NCBI GenBank assembly: GCA_022036555.1
Contig: CM039130.1
Location: 22,656,570 to 22,720,569, forward strand
DNA from: Microstegium vimineum
Taxonomy: Eukaryota; Streptophyta; Magnoliopsida; Poales; Poaceae
Length of the DNA stretch: 64,000 nucleotides
Direction: 5' to 3'
The notes below the pieces were generated by a model, which worked only from the letters and a program-made list of their open reading frames with translations, did not search any database and was not told the origin of the DNA. The position numbers and the translations under genes were made by a program. Of the stretch, positions 47,901 through 56,939 are shown piece after piece (the stretch's first letter is position 1; each line of letters begins with the position of its first letter).

Positions 47901-50900
47901 ATGTTCCTGTATGCTTCGAAATGGTCCCAAAGTTATTGTTCTTTACAGAGCTACAACAAAAAAAAAAAAGGAGAAACACATGAGCATGAGTGCATGGCCC
48001 TTCCAAATAGTAAATTAATTAATTGTTTCAATATATAACCTTGCATAACTATCAAGATCCAGGGACACCATATGCACAGAAAATTCTTAGCACAAAAAAT
48101 ATTGTTATTGGATAGTAAAAAAGAGGATGCTTGCCAAAAATGGCTTCCCTTGATGTTCTAACCATTTGCACAACTAGGCCATCTTGCACAAGCTTCCTGC
48201 CTTCCCCTGGACTCTTTCAACAATTTTTACTACACTCACAGCTTTTAGTCAGTGATAATCATGTGTTCTTTGAACACATAAGCAGAATGAACATCGCAAT
48301 GAATGTTCAACTCTACATCTAACCAAGAATCAGGTGTTTCTAAGATGTATTTTTTTTGGATCTATAACTGCTAGCTACTTGTTTGATTTGAACTGATCCA
48401 ACTCAATATTCGGCACACAACAATATACATCAACACAGTTCAAGTTCTTCAGCAAGTTATTTTATCATAGCAACAACATCAAATATAGTTAACTTGGCAT
48501 CTATGCCATGCTCCTTGGAATTGGTAGTCCATATGCATCCCAAAGAGAATTAAATAAAGAGGATAAATTAGAATCATGATTAACATGACATTCAATCAGG
48601 CAACACACAACATCCAACAAGAGTCAAGCAATACATAGTGAACCAATCGTAGTCATCCAAACCCCCGCCCCTCCGCAAGGACATTCGTGGCTTTGCGGTG
48701 AGGCTCGAGCGATTCTCTTTTGCCCGGAGCGCTTATCGCTTGAAGCCGTTGCCGAGCACGCAGACACAGGGGAATCCCAGTTGGTGGCGGTGAGGGTACA
48801 ATGACACCTCGTATTGGAGCAGGTAAAAGATGGTGGGCTCCGAAATGCGGCAGTGGCACCTGTCGTCGAGGTTTGGGGTGGAGAAGCCGAGCCCCTCAGC
48901 ATCCGCGCACTCGATGGCGTAGGGGGCATGGTCGAAGGGGCACTGCGGCCTTCGGGAGTGTGTTGCAGCAGAAGGATCCAAGCGGCGGAGGCACCCGTCG
49001 TAGAGGCTCGAGATGGAGAAGTCGAACACTTCGGCGGCTGGGCACTCGATGGTGGAGCTGGGATCAAAGAGGTCTGCAGAGGCAGCCTCCGGGAGGAGGT
49101 TCACAGCGAAAGAGGATGGCAAGCCTGAGCTGGAATTGCACAGCGGGGGAATAGGCGTGTGGGTGATGCTACTTGTGGTGGGGATGGAGTGCAGGCAACT
49201 TTTTTTTATCCACAGTGCTTGTGCAGAGGGGAAATCCTGTGGGCGGCTTCACCACGCAGTGACAGATGGGTCCGGGTGACTCTTTTTGGTAGTATATATA
49301 TAGAGATATGAAGATTTCTTGTAAATAAAATAAAACATGATAGCTAAGTGGAAAACTAGGGTTTAAGTTTTGTAAGTTTCAGTTCTCACATTTTACTTGT
49401 GGTATGCTCCAGCACATGGAGAGGAATTGTTCTATACTGGTATCTTGAGGTTCTATCTGTTGCAATGCATTTTATGGAGCCATTTCATTTTTTGTGGATG
49501 TGAAGCAACAACTTTTTGAGTAGTTATACATTGAACTTTGTATGATGGATGTAAGCGCACCCATAGTATCAGCATGTTATATATATGGTATTCAATTGCT
49601 TTCTTCTATCATTGTCGTGTTCAATATCCAGTTGCTTAGAGCAACTTTAATGTTTTGGAAAATAGAACTGTGAAAGATGATGCCACATCAGAGTATCTGA
49701 CTTACCACACCTCATTCTAATGTATAGCAAAGAAATGTGGGACCCACCATCATATATAAATAAGTAAAGATTATTTCAACGTGCCTATTACTTGCCTGGT
49801 ACTCTGGCTGCTGGTGCCTGTCTTCTTCAGGTTTCTCAAGAAGAAAATGATTCTTTATGTTAGGAACCAGTTGCTTATTCTAGCTTCGGTGCAAAAAATT
49901 TCTTGGCTAGCACTGGTGCTGCACTGCAGTGTACTGCACCTCTGCTGTCTCTCTCTCTCCCTTCTTTGCATTGCACCATCTTAGTAACAACACTGGAGCT
50001 GCCCTTATTGTGTGCTGTTTGCAGGTTCACCTGACATGCAATTATCTATGGCTGCATACCTTGGAGAGCTTGTTTTAAGCAATGATGTTAAGGTACTTGT
50101 GGCACAAAAGGCTGGCTCCACACTAGTCAATATCATGAAAAAAGGGAATAGAGAGTCCAGAGAAGCAGCTTTGAAGGCATTGAACCAAATTTCATCTTAT
50201 GATGCTAGTGCAAAGATATTAATTGAAGCAGGTATTCTTCCGCCTCTCATCACAGACCTCTTTACTGTTGGCAGTAATCAGCTTCCAATGAGATTGAAGG
50301 AGGTCTCAGCGACCATTCTTGCAAATGTTGTGGCATCGGGTGCACGTTTTGAGTCCATTCCACTTGATCATAATAGGCAGACCTTAGTGTCTGAAGACAT
50401 TGTTCACAATCTGCTTCATCTCATAAGCAACACAGGACCTGCAATTGAGTGTAAGTTGCTCCAGGTGCTTGTTGGTCTAACTGATTCTTCAACATCTGTA
50501 CAAAATATAGTTGATGCTATCAAAAGTTCAGGTGCTATTGTTAGTTTAATTCAGTTTGTTGAAGCACCTCAAAGGGAAGTACGCATGAATTCCATCAAGC
50601 TCCTGAATAACATATCACCTTATATGGGTCAAGAACTTGCTGATGCTTTTCGTGGAAACTTTAGTCAACTCAGTAGCTTGGTCAAGGTCATTGTTGATAA
50701 CAATGGTATTTCTGAAGAGCAAGCTGCTGCTGCTGGCCTCGTAGCTGATCTTCCCATGCGGGACTCAGTCCTCACCAGACGTCTTCTTCAAGATGGGGCA
50801 TTTGCAACAATCATTTTAAAAGTTATAAAAATTCGACAAGGGGAGATTCGTGGGGGGCGTTTTGTTAACCCTTTCCTCGAAGGTCTAGTTAGAATAGTGT

Positions 50901-51607
50901 CCCGGATCACATTTGTCTTGGATGATGATCCAGATATCATTGCTGTTGCTCGTGATTACAATCTTACTTCACTCTTCACTGATCTGCTTCAGATGAATGG
51001 GCTTGACATTGTCCAGATTGTCTCTGCTACTGCGCTAGAGAAACTCTCGCAGCAGTCAAAACATCTTACGAAGATACTGCCTGCTCCCAACCCAGGGTTG
51101 TGCTTTTCAATATTTCCATGCCTCAGCCAGAAGACTGTAGCAACTGGGGTTTGTAGAGTTCACTGTGGGATTTGTTCTGCAAGGGAGAGCTTCTGTCTCT
51201 TGGAGGGGAAAGCAGTGGAGAAGTTAGTTGCTTGCTTGGATAATAATAATGAGAAAGTAGTCGAAGCTGCTCTAGCAGCGCTATCCACTTTACTGGAGGA
51301 TGGAGTGGACATTGATCAAGGTGTCATGGTGCTGTGTGATGCAGAAGGAATCAACCCGATACTTGAGGTATTGTGTGAGAACAGAAATGAGGCACTGCGT
51401 CAGAGAGCAGTGTGGGCAGTGGAGAGAATTCTGAGGATGGACGAAATAGCATATGAGATATCAGGAAACCAAAATGTTGGAACAGCCTTGGTGGAGGCCT
51501 TCAGGCATGGTGACTATAGGACAAGACAAGTTGCAGAGCGAGCATTGAAGCATGTAGATAAGCTGCCCAATTTCTCGGGGATATTTTCTAAGATGGGAGC
51601 ACAATGA
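37549..51607 (+). CDS. PUB44-like: U-box/armadillo E3 ubiquitin ligase, PUB43/44-like
   Basis: Three coding exons: 37549-38088, 38192-38501 and 50025-51607, total 2433 nt, 810 codons. Introns obey GT-AG, phases 0 and 1, and all exons are open. The U-box is at about residues 25-100 (YESFLCPLTKQVMRDPVS, FERNAILKYFNEC, KLVCPATKMEL, NPSIALRNTIDEW), the fold that recruits ubiquitin-conjugating enzymes. The rest is an armadillo-type helical repeat region (for example VRQTALETLSSIAKDD, SREAALKALNQISSYD, VVEAALAALSTLLEDG) ending LKHVDKLPNFSGIF. Length and order match Arabidopsis PUB43/PUB44 (SAUL1 clade), which act at the plasma membrane in senescence and immunity; function here is inferred. A GTG at 37546 precedes the ATG and is not used. 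Most unusual is the 11.5 kb second intron. Confidence 0.93.
38089..38191 (+). other. Intron 1 of the U-box gene
   Basis: 103 bp, donor AAG/GTTCTT, acceptor TTACCTGCAG, phase 0, T-rich. Ordinary size for a plant intron. Confidence 0.85.
38640..38864 (-). other. LTR-like or leader remnant beside the gypsy relic
   Basis: GC-rich 200 bp that on the minus strand reads like a retroelement leader (CCCTAGCCGCCTCTTCC and similar) next to TTAATTCCTAAATAATG. Probably part of the gypsy element to its right; no gene. Confidence 0.3.
38865..38906. repeat. (AT)21 microsatellite
   Basis: Uninterrupted AT dinucleotide run of 42 bp inside intron 2. Confidence 0.95.
39050..41302 (-). pseudogene. Ty3/gypsy pol relic
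   Basis: Minus strand, reading from right to left. RT blocks FFTKLNLQSGYHQV and MPFGLTNAPA (about 40190-40050) and FVLVFFDDILIYSSSW (about 40000-39960, containing the FxDD-type catalytic box) are recognisable. After this, sequence jumps within a few residues to integrase (HGFPASIISDR, then FNPKIDGQFKVVNKVLAMYL, CYNTSFHTALRATPFE and the C-terminal VWLRL region to about 39300). RNase H and the front of integrase are missing, so an internal deletion is present, with frame shifts throughout. The right-hand end is split by a MITE at 40631-41223. Lineage is a chromovirus-like gypsy by motif; not resolved further. Confidence 0.8.
40631..41223. mobile_element. hAT-type MITE
   Basis: 593 bp with ends TAGGGGTGAAAGTGG and GTTTTCATCCCTA, flanked by an 8 bp target duplication TTTCCATG (40623-40630) / TCTCCATG (41224-41231) with one mismatch. 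Interior is rich in GATCCGCTCCGAATCC and TATCCGA words arranged as subterminal repeats in both orientations. Non-coding. An 8 bp duplication and TAGGG ends fit the hAT superfamily. Confidence 0.9.
41303..41771 (+). mobile_element. LTR-like fragment
   Basis: Begins TGTTGAGAATAA, contains CTCTATATATAAGGAG (TATA-like, about 41559-41574) followed by a leader-like part, and ends CATCCATAACA. These are LTR hallmarks in + orientation, but no matching target duplication was found, so it may be a truncated or solo LTR. No primer-binding site follows. Confidence 0.4.
41772..42440. other. Intron sequence without recognised feature
   Basis: AT-rich sequence, no open frame or repeat of note. It ends with TAACT (42436-42440), the left target duplication of element E. 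Confidence 0.5.
43406..44608 (-). CDS. Element E ORF2, unknown Ser/Thr/Gln-rich protein
   Basis: A 400-codon open frame starting MDTPKLTLTMLL and overlapping the end of ORF1 by 19 bp in another phase. It is low in complexity (Ser, Thr, Gln, Pro, His), with one more ordered stretch IRIGLIDVPLPTGVPNI near residue 225 and VVIGGRSQPTQL after it. No known retroelement enzyme motif, signal peptide or membrane segment. A 400-codon stretch without a stop may simply reflect composition. Role unknown. Confidence 0.4.
   Translation of the reverse strand: MDTPKLTLTMLLQDDVNHTTTMQPSSTSSSTDNSGKGATATHRKITSPTNGTPASASAVRKLKATTHSSKSTSAANSGSKSGPTNGSPSTSLILPTPHSDRAPQQEPGAASSSSTMQGNRQNRPPPPQLVGSILGAFPRLPQRQPPMYTNWQHPQVCKHMNVSSKTSPSTTTRQPQWREKNPRLQPLQCATTPPTLHQQWRHVNTSQQQQSTPQRNTPTPATGAIRIGLIDVPLPTGVPNILNQTRIVVIGGRSQPTQLTTATIPTATQQHLQLASIINIAADIAKGQVHLQNVHKTNQANYNVAPPETDVQDATTVTTPTNEASWYTLGNIGYTIITRSGKVLTSSHCCRRQHHHKKDHQQHHHRPTTRCSDTNIFNGLDISSTIYYKLIITTVLQQRR
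44590..45060 (-). CDS. Element E ORF1, gag-like of unknown family
   Basis: Starts just inside the primer-binding site. ATG at 45059 opens MDSAVSTDNMSNFTNHWLQK; this phase is left after about 20-25 codons near a run of T/A bases, and an overlapping phase continues with NLEEEQESIPEVSHDFAP, a short helical segment LDEINQQLVELDKRLHAID and a Pro/Ala-rich tail to 44590. The switch lies at homopolymers (about 44990-45003), so a frameshift mutation or slippage is possible. Position suggests gag; no zinc knuckle or capsid block is recognised. Confidence 0.45.
   Translation of the reverse strand, partial: HGFRRQHGQHEQLHQPLAAKNQIFFANLEEEQESIPEVSHDFAPADASKGSSDGTSSSTNLDEINQQLVELDKRLHAIDCAAVQPVPGDHQLPQPATWPPAQQVPAPGTPLAPNPSATPPSAINITNKMASTSPVCTTPTASPTDALGATLWIHQS
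45143..46827 (+). mobile_element. Small Copia deletion derivative F
   Basis: 1685 bp element inserted in the 5' LTR of E; target duplication GGGGG at 45138-45142 and 46828-46832. LTRs 45143-45538 and 46427-46827 (TGATGGATAAG to GCGGCTAACA) are nearly identical apart from a few indels and a G-run at 45164-45182. A primer-binding site AGTGGTATCAGAGCC follows the 5' LTR and a purine-rich tract TTAGGGAGAGAT precedes the 3' LTR. The inside is only about 890 bp: a gag-like start and the very end of RNase H. Non-autonomous. Confidence 0.92.
45768..46418 (+). pseudogene. Element F ORF: Ala/Glu helix joined to Copia RNase H end
   Basis: About 216 open codons. The first 90 are an alanine/glutamate/arginine-rich helix with repeated AAAEL/AAKAEAE units, then a charged linker, then from about 46150 the Copia RNase H end: VDSKSALALAKNP, RSKHIRVRYHFIR, DQLADFLTKSLGRVKF. 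A deletion has therefore removed most of gag and all of protease, integrase and RT, but the two ends remain in one frame. A TAG at 45762 sits directly upstream, so there is no clear start codon; the earlier part up to 45540 lies in other phases. Confidence 0.6.
47385..48620. other. Intron sequence without recognised feature
   Basis: AT-rich; an A12 run near 47958. Only short random frames on both strands. Confidence 0.5.
48624..49280 (-). pseudogene. GC-rich gene-like fragment of unknown origin
   Basis: Within AT-rich intron a 650 bp GC-rich island is open in more than one phase. The most protein-like reading is minus strand 49122-48733, with SADLFDPSSTIECPAAEVF and, about 45 residues on, a related unit AIECADAEGLGFSTPNLDDR. 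It then runs into a stop at about 48733. No known domain recognised; could be a host gene fragment carried by a DNA transposon or Helitron, whose ends I cannot see. Confidence 0.35.
49281..50024. other. Last part of intron 2
   Basis: AT-rich sequence leading to the branch/acceptor region; a CT-rich run (CTCTCTCTCTCCC near 49950) and CTGTTTGCAG at the end. No feature beyond the acceptor. Confidence 0.5.
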
Positions 51608-51900
51608 CAACGTTACATGAAAGTAGTCGAATTCTATTTGACACATGGATTGCAGATCCACATGAGGCGCAGATGAACACATGTAGATTGGCTTGTGTTA
51701 CCAGCAGGCCTTCATTGGTTTTGGTGACCCGCACTCCAGATAGATGGTGTAGCAATCTGATTGATTGAAGAATTGAAGTATTGCACGTGTTGTATAGTGT
51801 ATATTTCTACCTGTAAACTTGTCTGTACCTTGGAGATTAGTCAGAGGTTGCTGTCCCTGTTGTGTTGGGACAATAAATAACGCCTAACCCCCAGCTCTGG
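51608..51900 (+). terminator. 3' UTR and poly(A) signal of the U-box gene
   Basis: About 290 bp after the stop codon. A T/G-rich far-upstream element (TGTTGTATAGTGTATATTT near 51790) and AATAAA at 51872-51877 (overlapping a second AATAA) make this the likely polyadenylation region. Confidence 0.6.
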
Positions 51901-53820
51901 GTGGAAAAAAAGGAAGAAATGTGAAGTATTTGCATCAGATATAATTTGTGGTTTTTCTAGTTGAGTTTGTTGTTAGATGAGATGTTGCATGGCATGCTAT
52001 CATTTCCAGTCCAGCGTGGTATTCATCCGTGTATCGTATTTCTCGCCATGAGATCATCTCACATAAGCCTGGTTATGCATTTGTGCAAATGTTTTTTTTA
52101 ATCAGAGTCCAGGGATTCCATTAAGACCGTGCTCACTGTGTTTGGTTTCTTCAATTGGATAGAATGGGATGGGATCATCCATGGATGTGTAGCGATTGGA
52201 TTTGATAAGATTGAAAAGGAAATATTTCATGCTGATGCCGGATTTTGTGCTCCGAAAAAATCTCACGTACCAGTTGATCCGCATCTTCTAATCTTTATCA
52301 TTAGTAAGTAAATTAAGAATCCTTAGTATGTTATATTATTATTTAGTAATTAGGATGATGGGATTAGTTTTGGTAATTGCTAATACGTTGATTAGTGCAT
52401 GTCCCATGGGCTAATTAGAATACCAGTATAATGTTCGTGCTAACACTACGGCTTCATTTTAAGGATGCACATAAATTTCATCGCATAACGTCACATAAGA
52501 GCAGAAAAGAACAAACACAATAAAAGAAGCATGAAAAGAAATATCAACATGTTTTCGAAATGAATTAGTGGAGTCACTAATAATATTTTTTGCTTGACAA
52601 ACATAATAATTTGCATATGATATATGATGAGTTAACGTTTTCCTTTGACTAATAAGCATTTCTTGCAATTTTGAGCTTGGACAAATCAAGAGCTATTCCC
52701 TAGTTCGTTTCAACTCTTGACCTTTCTCGTTGTAATGCATGAATATTTCATTTGGTCCAAAAACATATTTTCCTGCAAACAACCAACCAAAAATTGAGTC
52801 TAGCAACATAACACACATATATTTTGCCAAAAATGCTCAAAATATGACGGAAAAAATAAAAGATAACAATCAGTAGTATTTTCTTTCATATCTAGTCCAT
52901 GCTATTGTAACCCAAACCAAATTCCCATAAAATCTGAATTTAATAAGAATCCATAAATCCTCCTGCATATCCTCTTGGATCTCGCGGGACGTGGTACACT
53001 ATTTCCGTGAGATTTTTACACTCTGTCAAAAATGAACCTGTGAACCTGGGTCGGGATCAACAAACTGGGTCGAAAGTCGAAGGTAGTGAACCCGTTTTAT
53101 GTGACTATGATCACATCATCTACAGGTGATTAACAGGGCCACTCACTGCACATGGTTATATGGGCATTAAAAACTTGGAAATACTTAATGTAGTACACTG
53201 ATCCATCTAACTGAAGCTCGAATTGGTGATCTAGCTTTCTGGAATCTGAAACTCCATAGCTCTCTCCTATTTTAGACATCTATATTATATCTGCATTACC
53301 CTTGCAACATAGAAAACCATATCTGAAAATATAAACATTCCTTCAGTCTTTAGGCTTGAAACACATGATCAGGCAATGAGATTATTATTTATTGAAGAAA
53401 GAAGAAAATAACAAACCTGCTAAATTTTGATTTATTGACCAAACACATGGTCAGTCTTTTTAGTAGTAGAGATTTGTTGGACATGAGTTTGACAAAGAAT
53501 CTGTACAAAAGAAAACTTACTCGATTTTAGCTTAAACTTTCTTGTGCCAAATGGGATTATTTTTACGCATCAGCTTTGCAGCAAAAGAATCAGTTTATGA
53601 GCCTTAACACCTGCAAAGGAAACCAACAAACTGAAGGTTATTCAGTTTTGATGTGCTCGTGAACAATGTAAAAATAGTTCTCTAAAGTTAGTTCAGTATT
53701 TTGTTGATCTTGAAGATTTGAGGCAGCTAATTGGCCCCAGCCTCGCACAAGTCAGACCTCAGGTTGGTGAGCAAAAGTAGGAGCAGAGGAAAGCCTAGCA
53801 TTGACCCACAAATTCACAAA
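51901..53820. other. Intergenic, no feature recognised
   Basis: AT-rich sequence with no sustained reading frame, no inverted-repeat element I could delimit and no RNA gene. Confidence 0.5.
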
Positions 53821-53836
53821 AATTCCTTACGAACTT

Positions 53837-55116
53837 TTTTTTTTTCGAACCACACACTGCGCGTCATTCCATTAAGATAGAAAAAACAAGTACACGGGTC
53901 CAGGAGACCCAACCCGAGCACCACACCACACACACAAACTACGGAGACCGCTGCCTCAACGCACCACACACTGTCCAGAAGACGACCAACAACTCCCAAG
54001 ACCTAAAAATTAGGTGGGAGCGACCTAGATAAAAGCTGTGTGAGCTTGGAGGCCCCGGCCATACACCACAGACCACCCTCTTACACACAGCACCTATAAC
54101 CACCTGAACATCCGGCCTTAAATTCTAGAAGACACAGCCATTACGGTGCTTCTAGACCTCACAAACTTCCAAGATAATCAAAGAGTTCAATCCCTTACTC
54201 ATTTCCTTAGGAGCAGCCGCAATAGCTTTTTTCCACCAACCCGAGAAGCGACTCACACCAGGATCAGGAGCCAAAAACAGCAGGCCAAGCTTCTGGAGTA
54301 TCAAGGTCCACACTTGGCGAGTGAAAACACACTCGATCAGCATGTGATGAATTGTTTCCTCAGCCTGATCACAAAAGGGACAAGCATCCGGGTGGGGGAG
54401 ACCTCGTTTAGCCAACCTATCTGATGTCCAGACCCTATTGTGAAAAACCAGCCAAATAAAGAATTTACAGCGTGGGGGTGCCCATGTTTTCCAAATCCTT
54501 CGCCAGGGTCCAAACTTGATGGTTCCCACAAAATAGGCTTCATACGCAGATTTGTTGTTGTATGTCTCATCCTAAGATAACTTCCAAATGTAACGGCGTA
54601 TGAAGCCTATTTTGTGGGAACCATCAAGTTTGGACCCTGGCGAAGGATTTGGAAAACATGGGCACCCCCACGCTGTAAATTCTTTATTTGGCTGGTTTTT
54701 CACAATAGGGTCTGGACATCAGATAGGTTTCCTGAGATAACTTCCAAATGTAACGGTCTTGTACATCTGGCTGCAAGAGCAAGGCGTCCACAAAATCCCA
54801 AATATGGAGGTATTCAATCAGAACATCAATTGTGAGAGCTCCTTTTATGCCACCAACCCATCTTCTGTTCTGGATTGCTTGAGCCACCGTCCTCCGCTTG
54901 GCTGTTCTTTTGGCCACTGTCTTGACCAAATTAGGTGCTAATTCAGCCATGTTGCGACCATCCAGCCACCTGTCGGTCCAAAACAGAATATGTTCCCCAT
55001 TTCCAACAATGGCGTTCACAGCGACATCAAAAAGGGCCTGAGCCTTACGAGGTACTGAGATTGGAAGCCCTGCCCAAGGTCTGTCCAAATCAGTCTTCTG
55101 TGCCCAAAGCCCAACG
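53837..55116 (-). pseudogene. 5'-truncated LINE (non-LTR retrotransposon)
   Basis: Minus strand. Poly(A) tail appears as T-run at 53835-53845; a 16 bp target duplication AATTCCTTACGAACTT (53821-53836) / AATTCCTAACGAACTT (55117-55132) has one mismatch. Protein remnants: FWTDRWLDGRNMAELAPNL and RRWVGGIKG (about 55000-54850) upstream of the zinc-binding region typical of LINE RT ends, WKTWAPPRCKFFIWLVFHNR, CPFCDQAEETIHHML (C-x2-C then HH). So only the end of ORF2 and the 3' UTR were inserted. A 133 bp inverted copy of its own sequence interrupts it (see the next entry). Confidence 0.88.
54414..54729. repeat. 133 bp perfect inverted repeat inside the LINE
   Basis: Arm 54414-54546 and arm 54597-54729 are exact reverse complements, separated by 50 bp. 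The inverted arm is flanked by direct copies of a 26 bp segment, 54571-54596 and 54731-54756 (one mismatch). RNA from this place could form a long hairpin. Confidence 0.92.
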
Positions 55117-55132
55117 AATTCCTAACGAACTT

Positions 55133-56220
55133 CAACATGCATATGACAAAGTTAAAAAAAATAACAAACTCACCGCGTTGGCTCACAAATTCATGGAGAA
55201 TTCCTAATGAACTTTAGCATACAAATGGCAAAGTTAAAAGATAACAAACTGACCGAGTAAGTTGTAAGCATTATCCTATAAAAATTTGAATATCTACAGT
55301 CAAGTATAAACTCATGGCAAAATTTGTACCTTAAATTCTGGTGACCAATGATCCAACGTTGTCAACAAGCACAACATGTGTTATCAGTAGCACCTAAGCA
55401 TGTCAAACACGCACAGGATATATTTTAAAGATCCAAAAATGTAATACATGCAGTAAGGGAATATTATGGGTATAGTTATGATGAAGGATAAGCAGAGAGA
55501 GTACGCATAAGGGAAGTATCTGAAATTAGGGGTAACAGATATTGACACCTTGTTCACATATATGGTAAGATCACAAATAAAAAACATGGTGATCTGATTT
55601 TATTTTATTTCTTCTACATCAAACAACAATTCAAAGATAGATATATGTTCTATCCTTCCGTCAGTTTGATGGAGGTCATGATAACATATTTGGTTTTGAC
55701 AAACAATTTGTGGAAAGATAATTTATTTATAAAGTGCAGTATCTTGTGCATGAGAGTGCTTCTCCCTTCCTGCCGCATACCTTGCTAGTGCCCATGCCAC
55801 CTTGTACTCCTCTGACCAGGCTACATGACAATTAAAATTTCAGTGCTTTGTACACATGTAAAACAACATGTTGAAATGTAACTTTTGGCCAACCATTGTC
55901 AGTACGGATCCAAGGGTTAGAAAAATGGGCATTTCTTCATCATATAGTATAGCAAAAAAATAGAAATGCATGGTGTAGTAATATAGTATAGTATAAAATT
56001 CCACTGTGTTTTGTCTGTCTTGATTATTTCAGGAAGAACTATAGTTCATTAGCATTCCAAGTGTGCTAGTATTCTAGTGACAATGCAAAACATAGTTTGT
56101 AGAAATGGATGTGATGTAGTTTGGTATTTGGTAACTCCACAATGATCCACCCATAAAAAACACAAAAACCCTAGCTGTAATAATTATAATCTTCTTGTTT
56201 CAGAGGGTTTCAAGAGAGGA
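55133..56220. other. Intergenic, no feature recognised
   Basis: AT-rich; a second TTCCTAATGAACTTTAGCAT segment at about 55202 repeats the sequence of the LINE target site nearby. No gene seen. Confidence 0.45.
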
Positions 56221-56221
56221 G

Positions 56222-56920
56222 ATTACCTTTATGTGAGGCACATTATACTATTCATCTTGACCATCATCAGTGACATAGTCATAGACGACATCACTGCCAT
56301 TTTGAAGTAGACCACCAACCCATACTTGTCCAACGAAGAAAGGTTTTTGAGGGATACTCGATGTTGTACCGCCTGATATTGCCATGAAGTCAATTTACCA
56401 AGTAGAGATAACGGTCATTAAGAGAGATAACAAAATCAGTTATCAATCCTTGCATTTTAGGTGGAATCCAGTTGCGGACCTTCAATGGCTTCACAGAGAT
56501 AGCAAGCTACAAGTGCAGTCATAGGAATGTAAGCAAGTTGGAAAATCAAGTTCATTAGGTGGGAAAAAACTTATCATGCAGCATAAACAAACCTCTTAAA
56601 AAATCTCATCACAACCAACATAGTCAGTGTCCTTTGATGGATCATGTAAAAACCTCACCTGCAGGCGAAACAAACAAACAGAGAAACAAAGACAGTGAAA
56701 CAAAGACAGGCTCTGTAAACACAATACTATTCTGATAGCATTTAACAGTGAAACAAAGACAACTCAAAAGGACAAATATAGACTGATGCCAAATTAATTT
56801 GGTAGCATTTACAGTGAAACGAAGACAGCTCAAAAGCTCAAGGGGAATAAGTCTAGTGTCACCTAGATCAAATGTCTGCTTGAGCTCACCACCAGGCCAG
56901 TCGTACAAATGCATGTGCCA
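56222..56920 (-). pseudogene. Selenium-binding protein (SBP1-like) pseudogene fragment
   Basis: Three exon-like blocks in the correct order on the minus strand: 56920-56838 (MHLYDWPGGELKQTFDLGDT, then LIPLE), 56658-56594 after a good acceptor CCTGCAG (VRFLHDPSKDTDYVGC), and about 56508-56222 (ISVKPLKVRNWIPP, LITDFVISLNDRYLYLVN, then after a TGA HGNIRRYNIE, and in a shifted phase VGQVWVGGLLQNGSD). These match the middle-to-late part of plant selenium-binding protein 1, a cytosolic methanethiol oxidase-like protein. One premature TGA (in place of a Trp codon), at least one frame shift and the absence of the other exons show it is a remnant. Exon-intron structure is kept, so it is not a processed copy. 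Confidence 0.8.
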
Positions 56921-56939
56921 ATTTTTTTTAATGAACATG

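Larger units (their letters stand above)
38502..50024 (+). other. Intron 2 of the U-box gene, 11.5 kb
   Basis: Donor GAAG/GTATGA, acceptor CTGTTTGCAG/GTTC, phase 1, joining a Gly codon across the gap so that exon 3 continues in frame. Contains a gypsy relic (38.6-41.3 kb), a hAT-type MITE, an LTR-like piece, LTR element E with nested element F, and a GC-rich gene-like fragment. No alternative coding exon with U-box gene similarity was found within it. Confidence 0.85.

Noticed and set aside
52102..52311. Short frames on both strands downstream of the gene
   Set aside because: 60 codons each, mutually antisense, no domain; no evidence of a gene.
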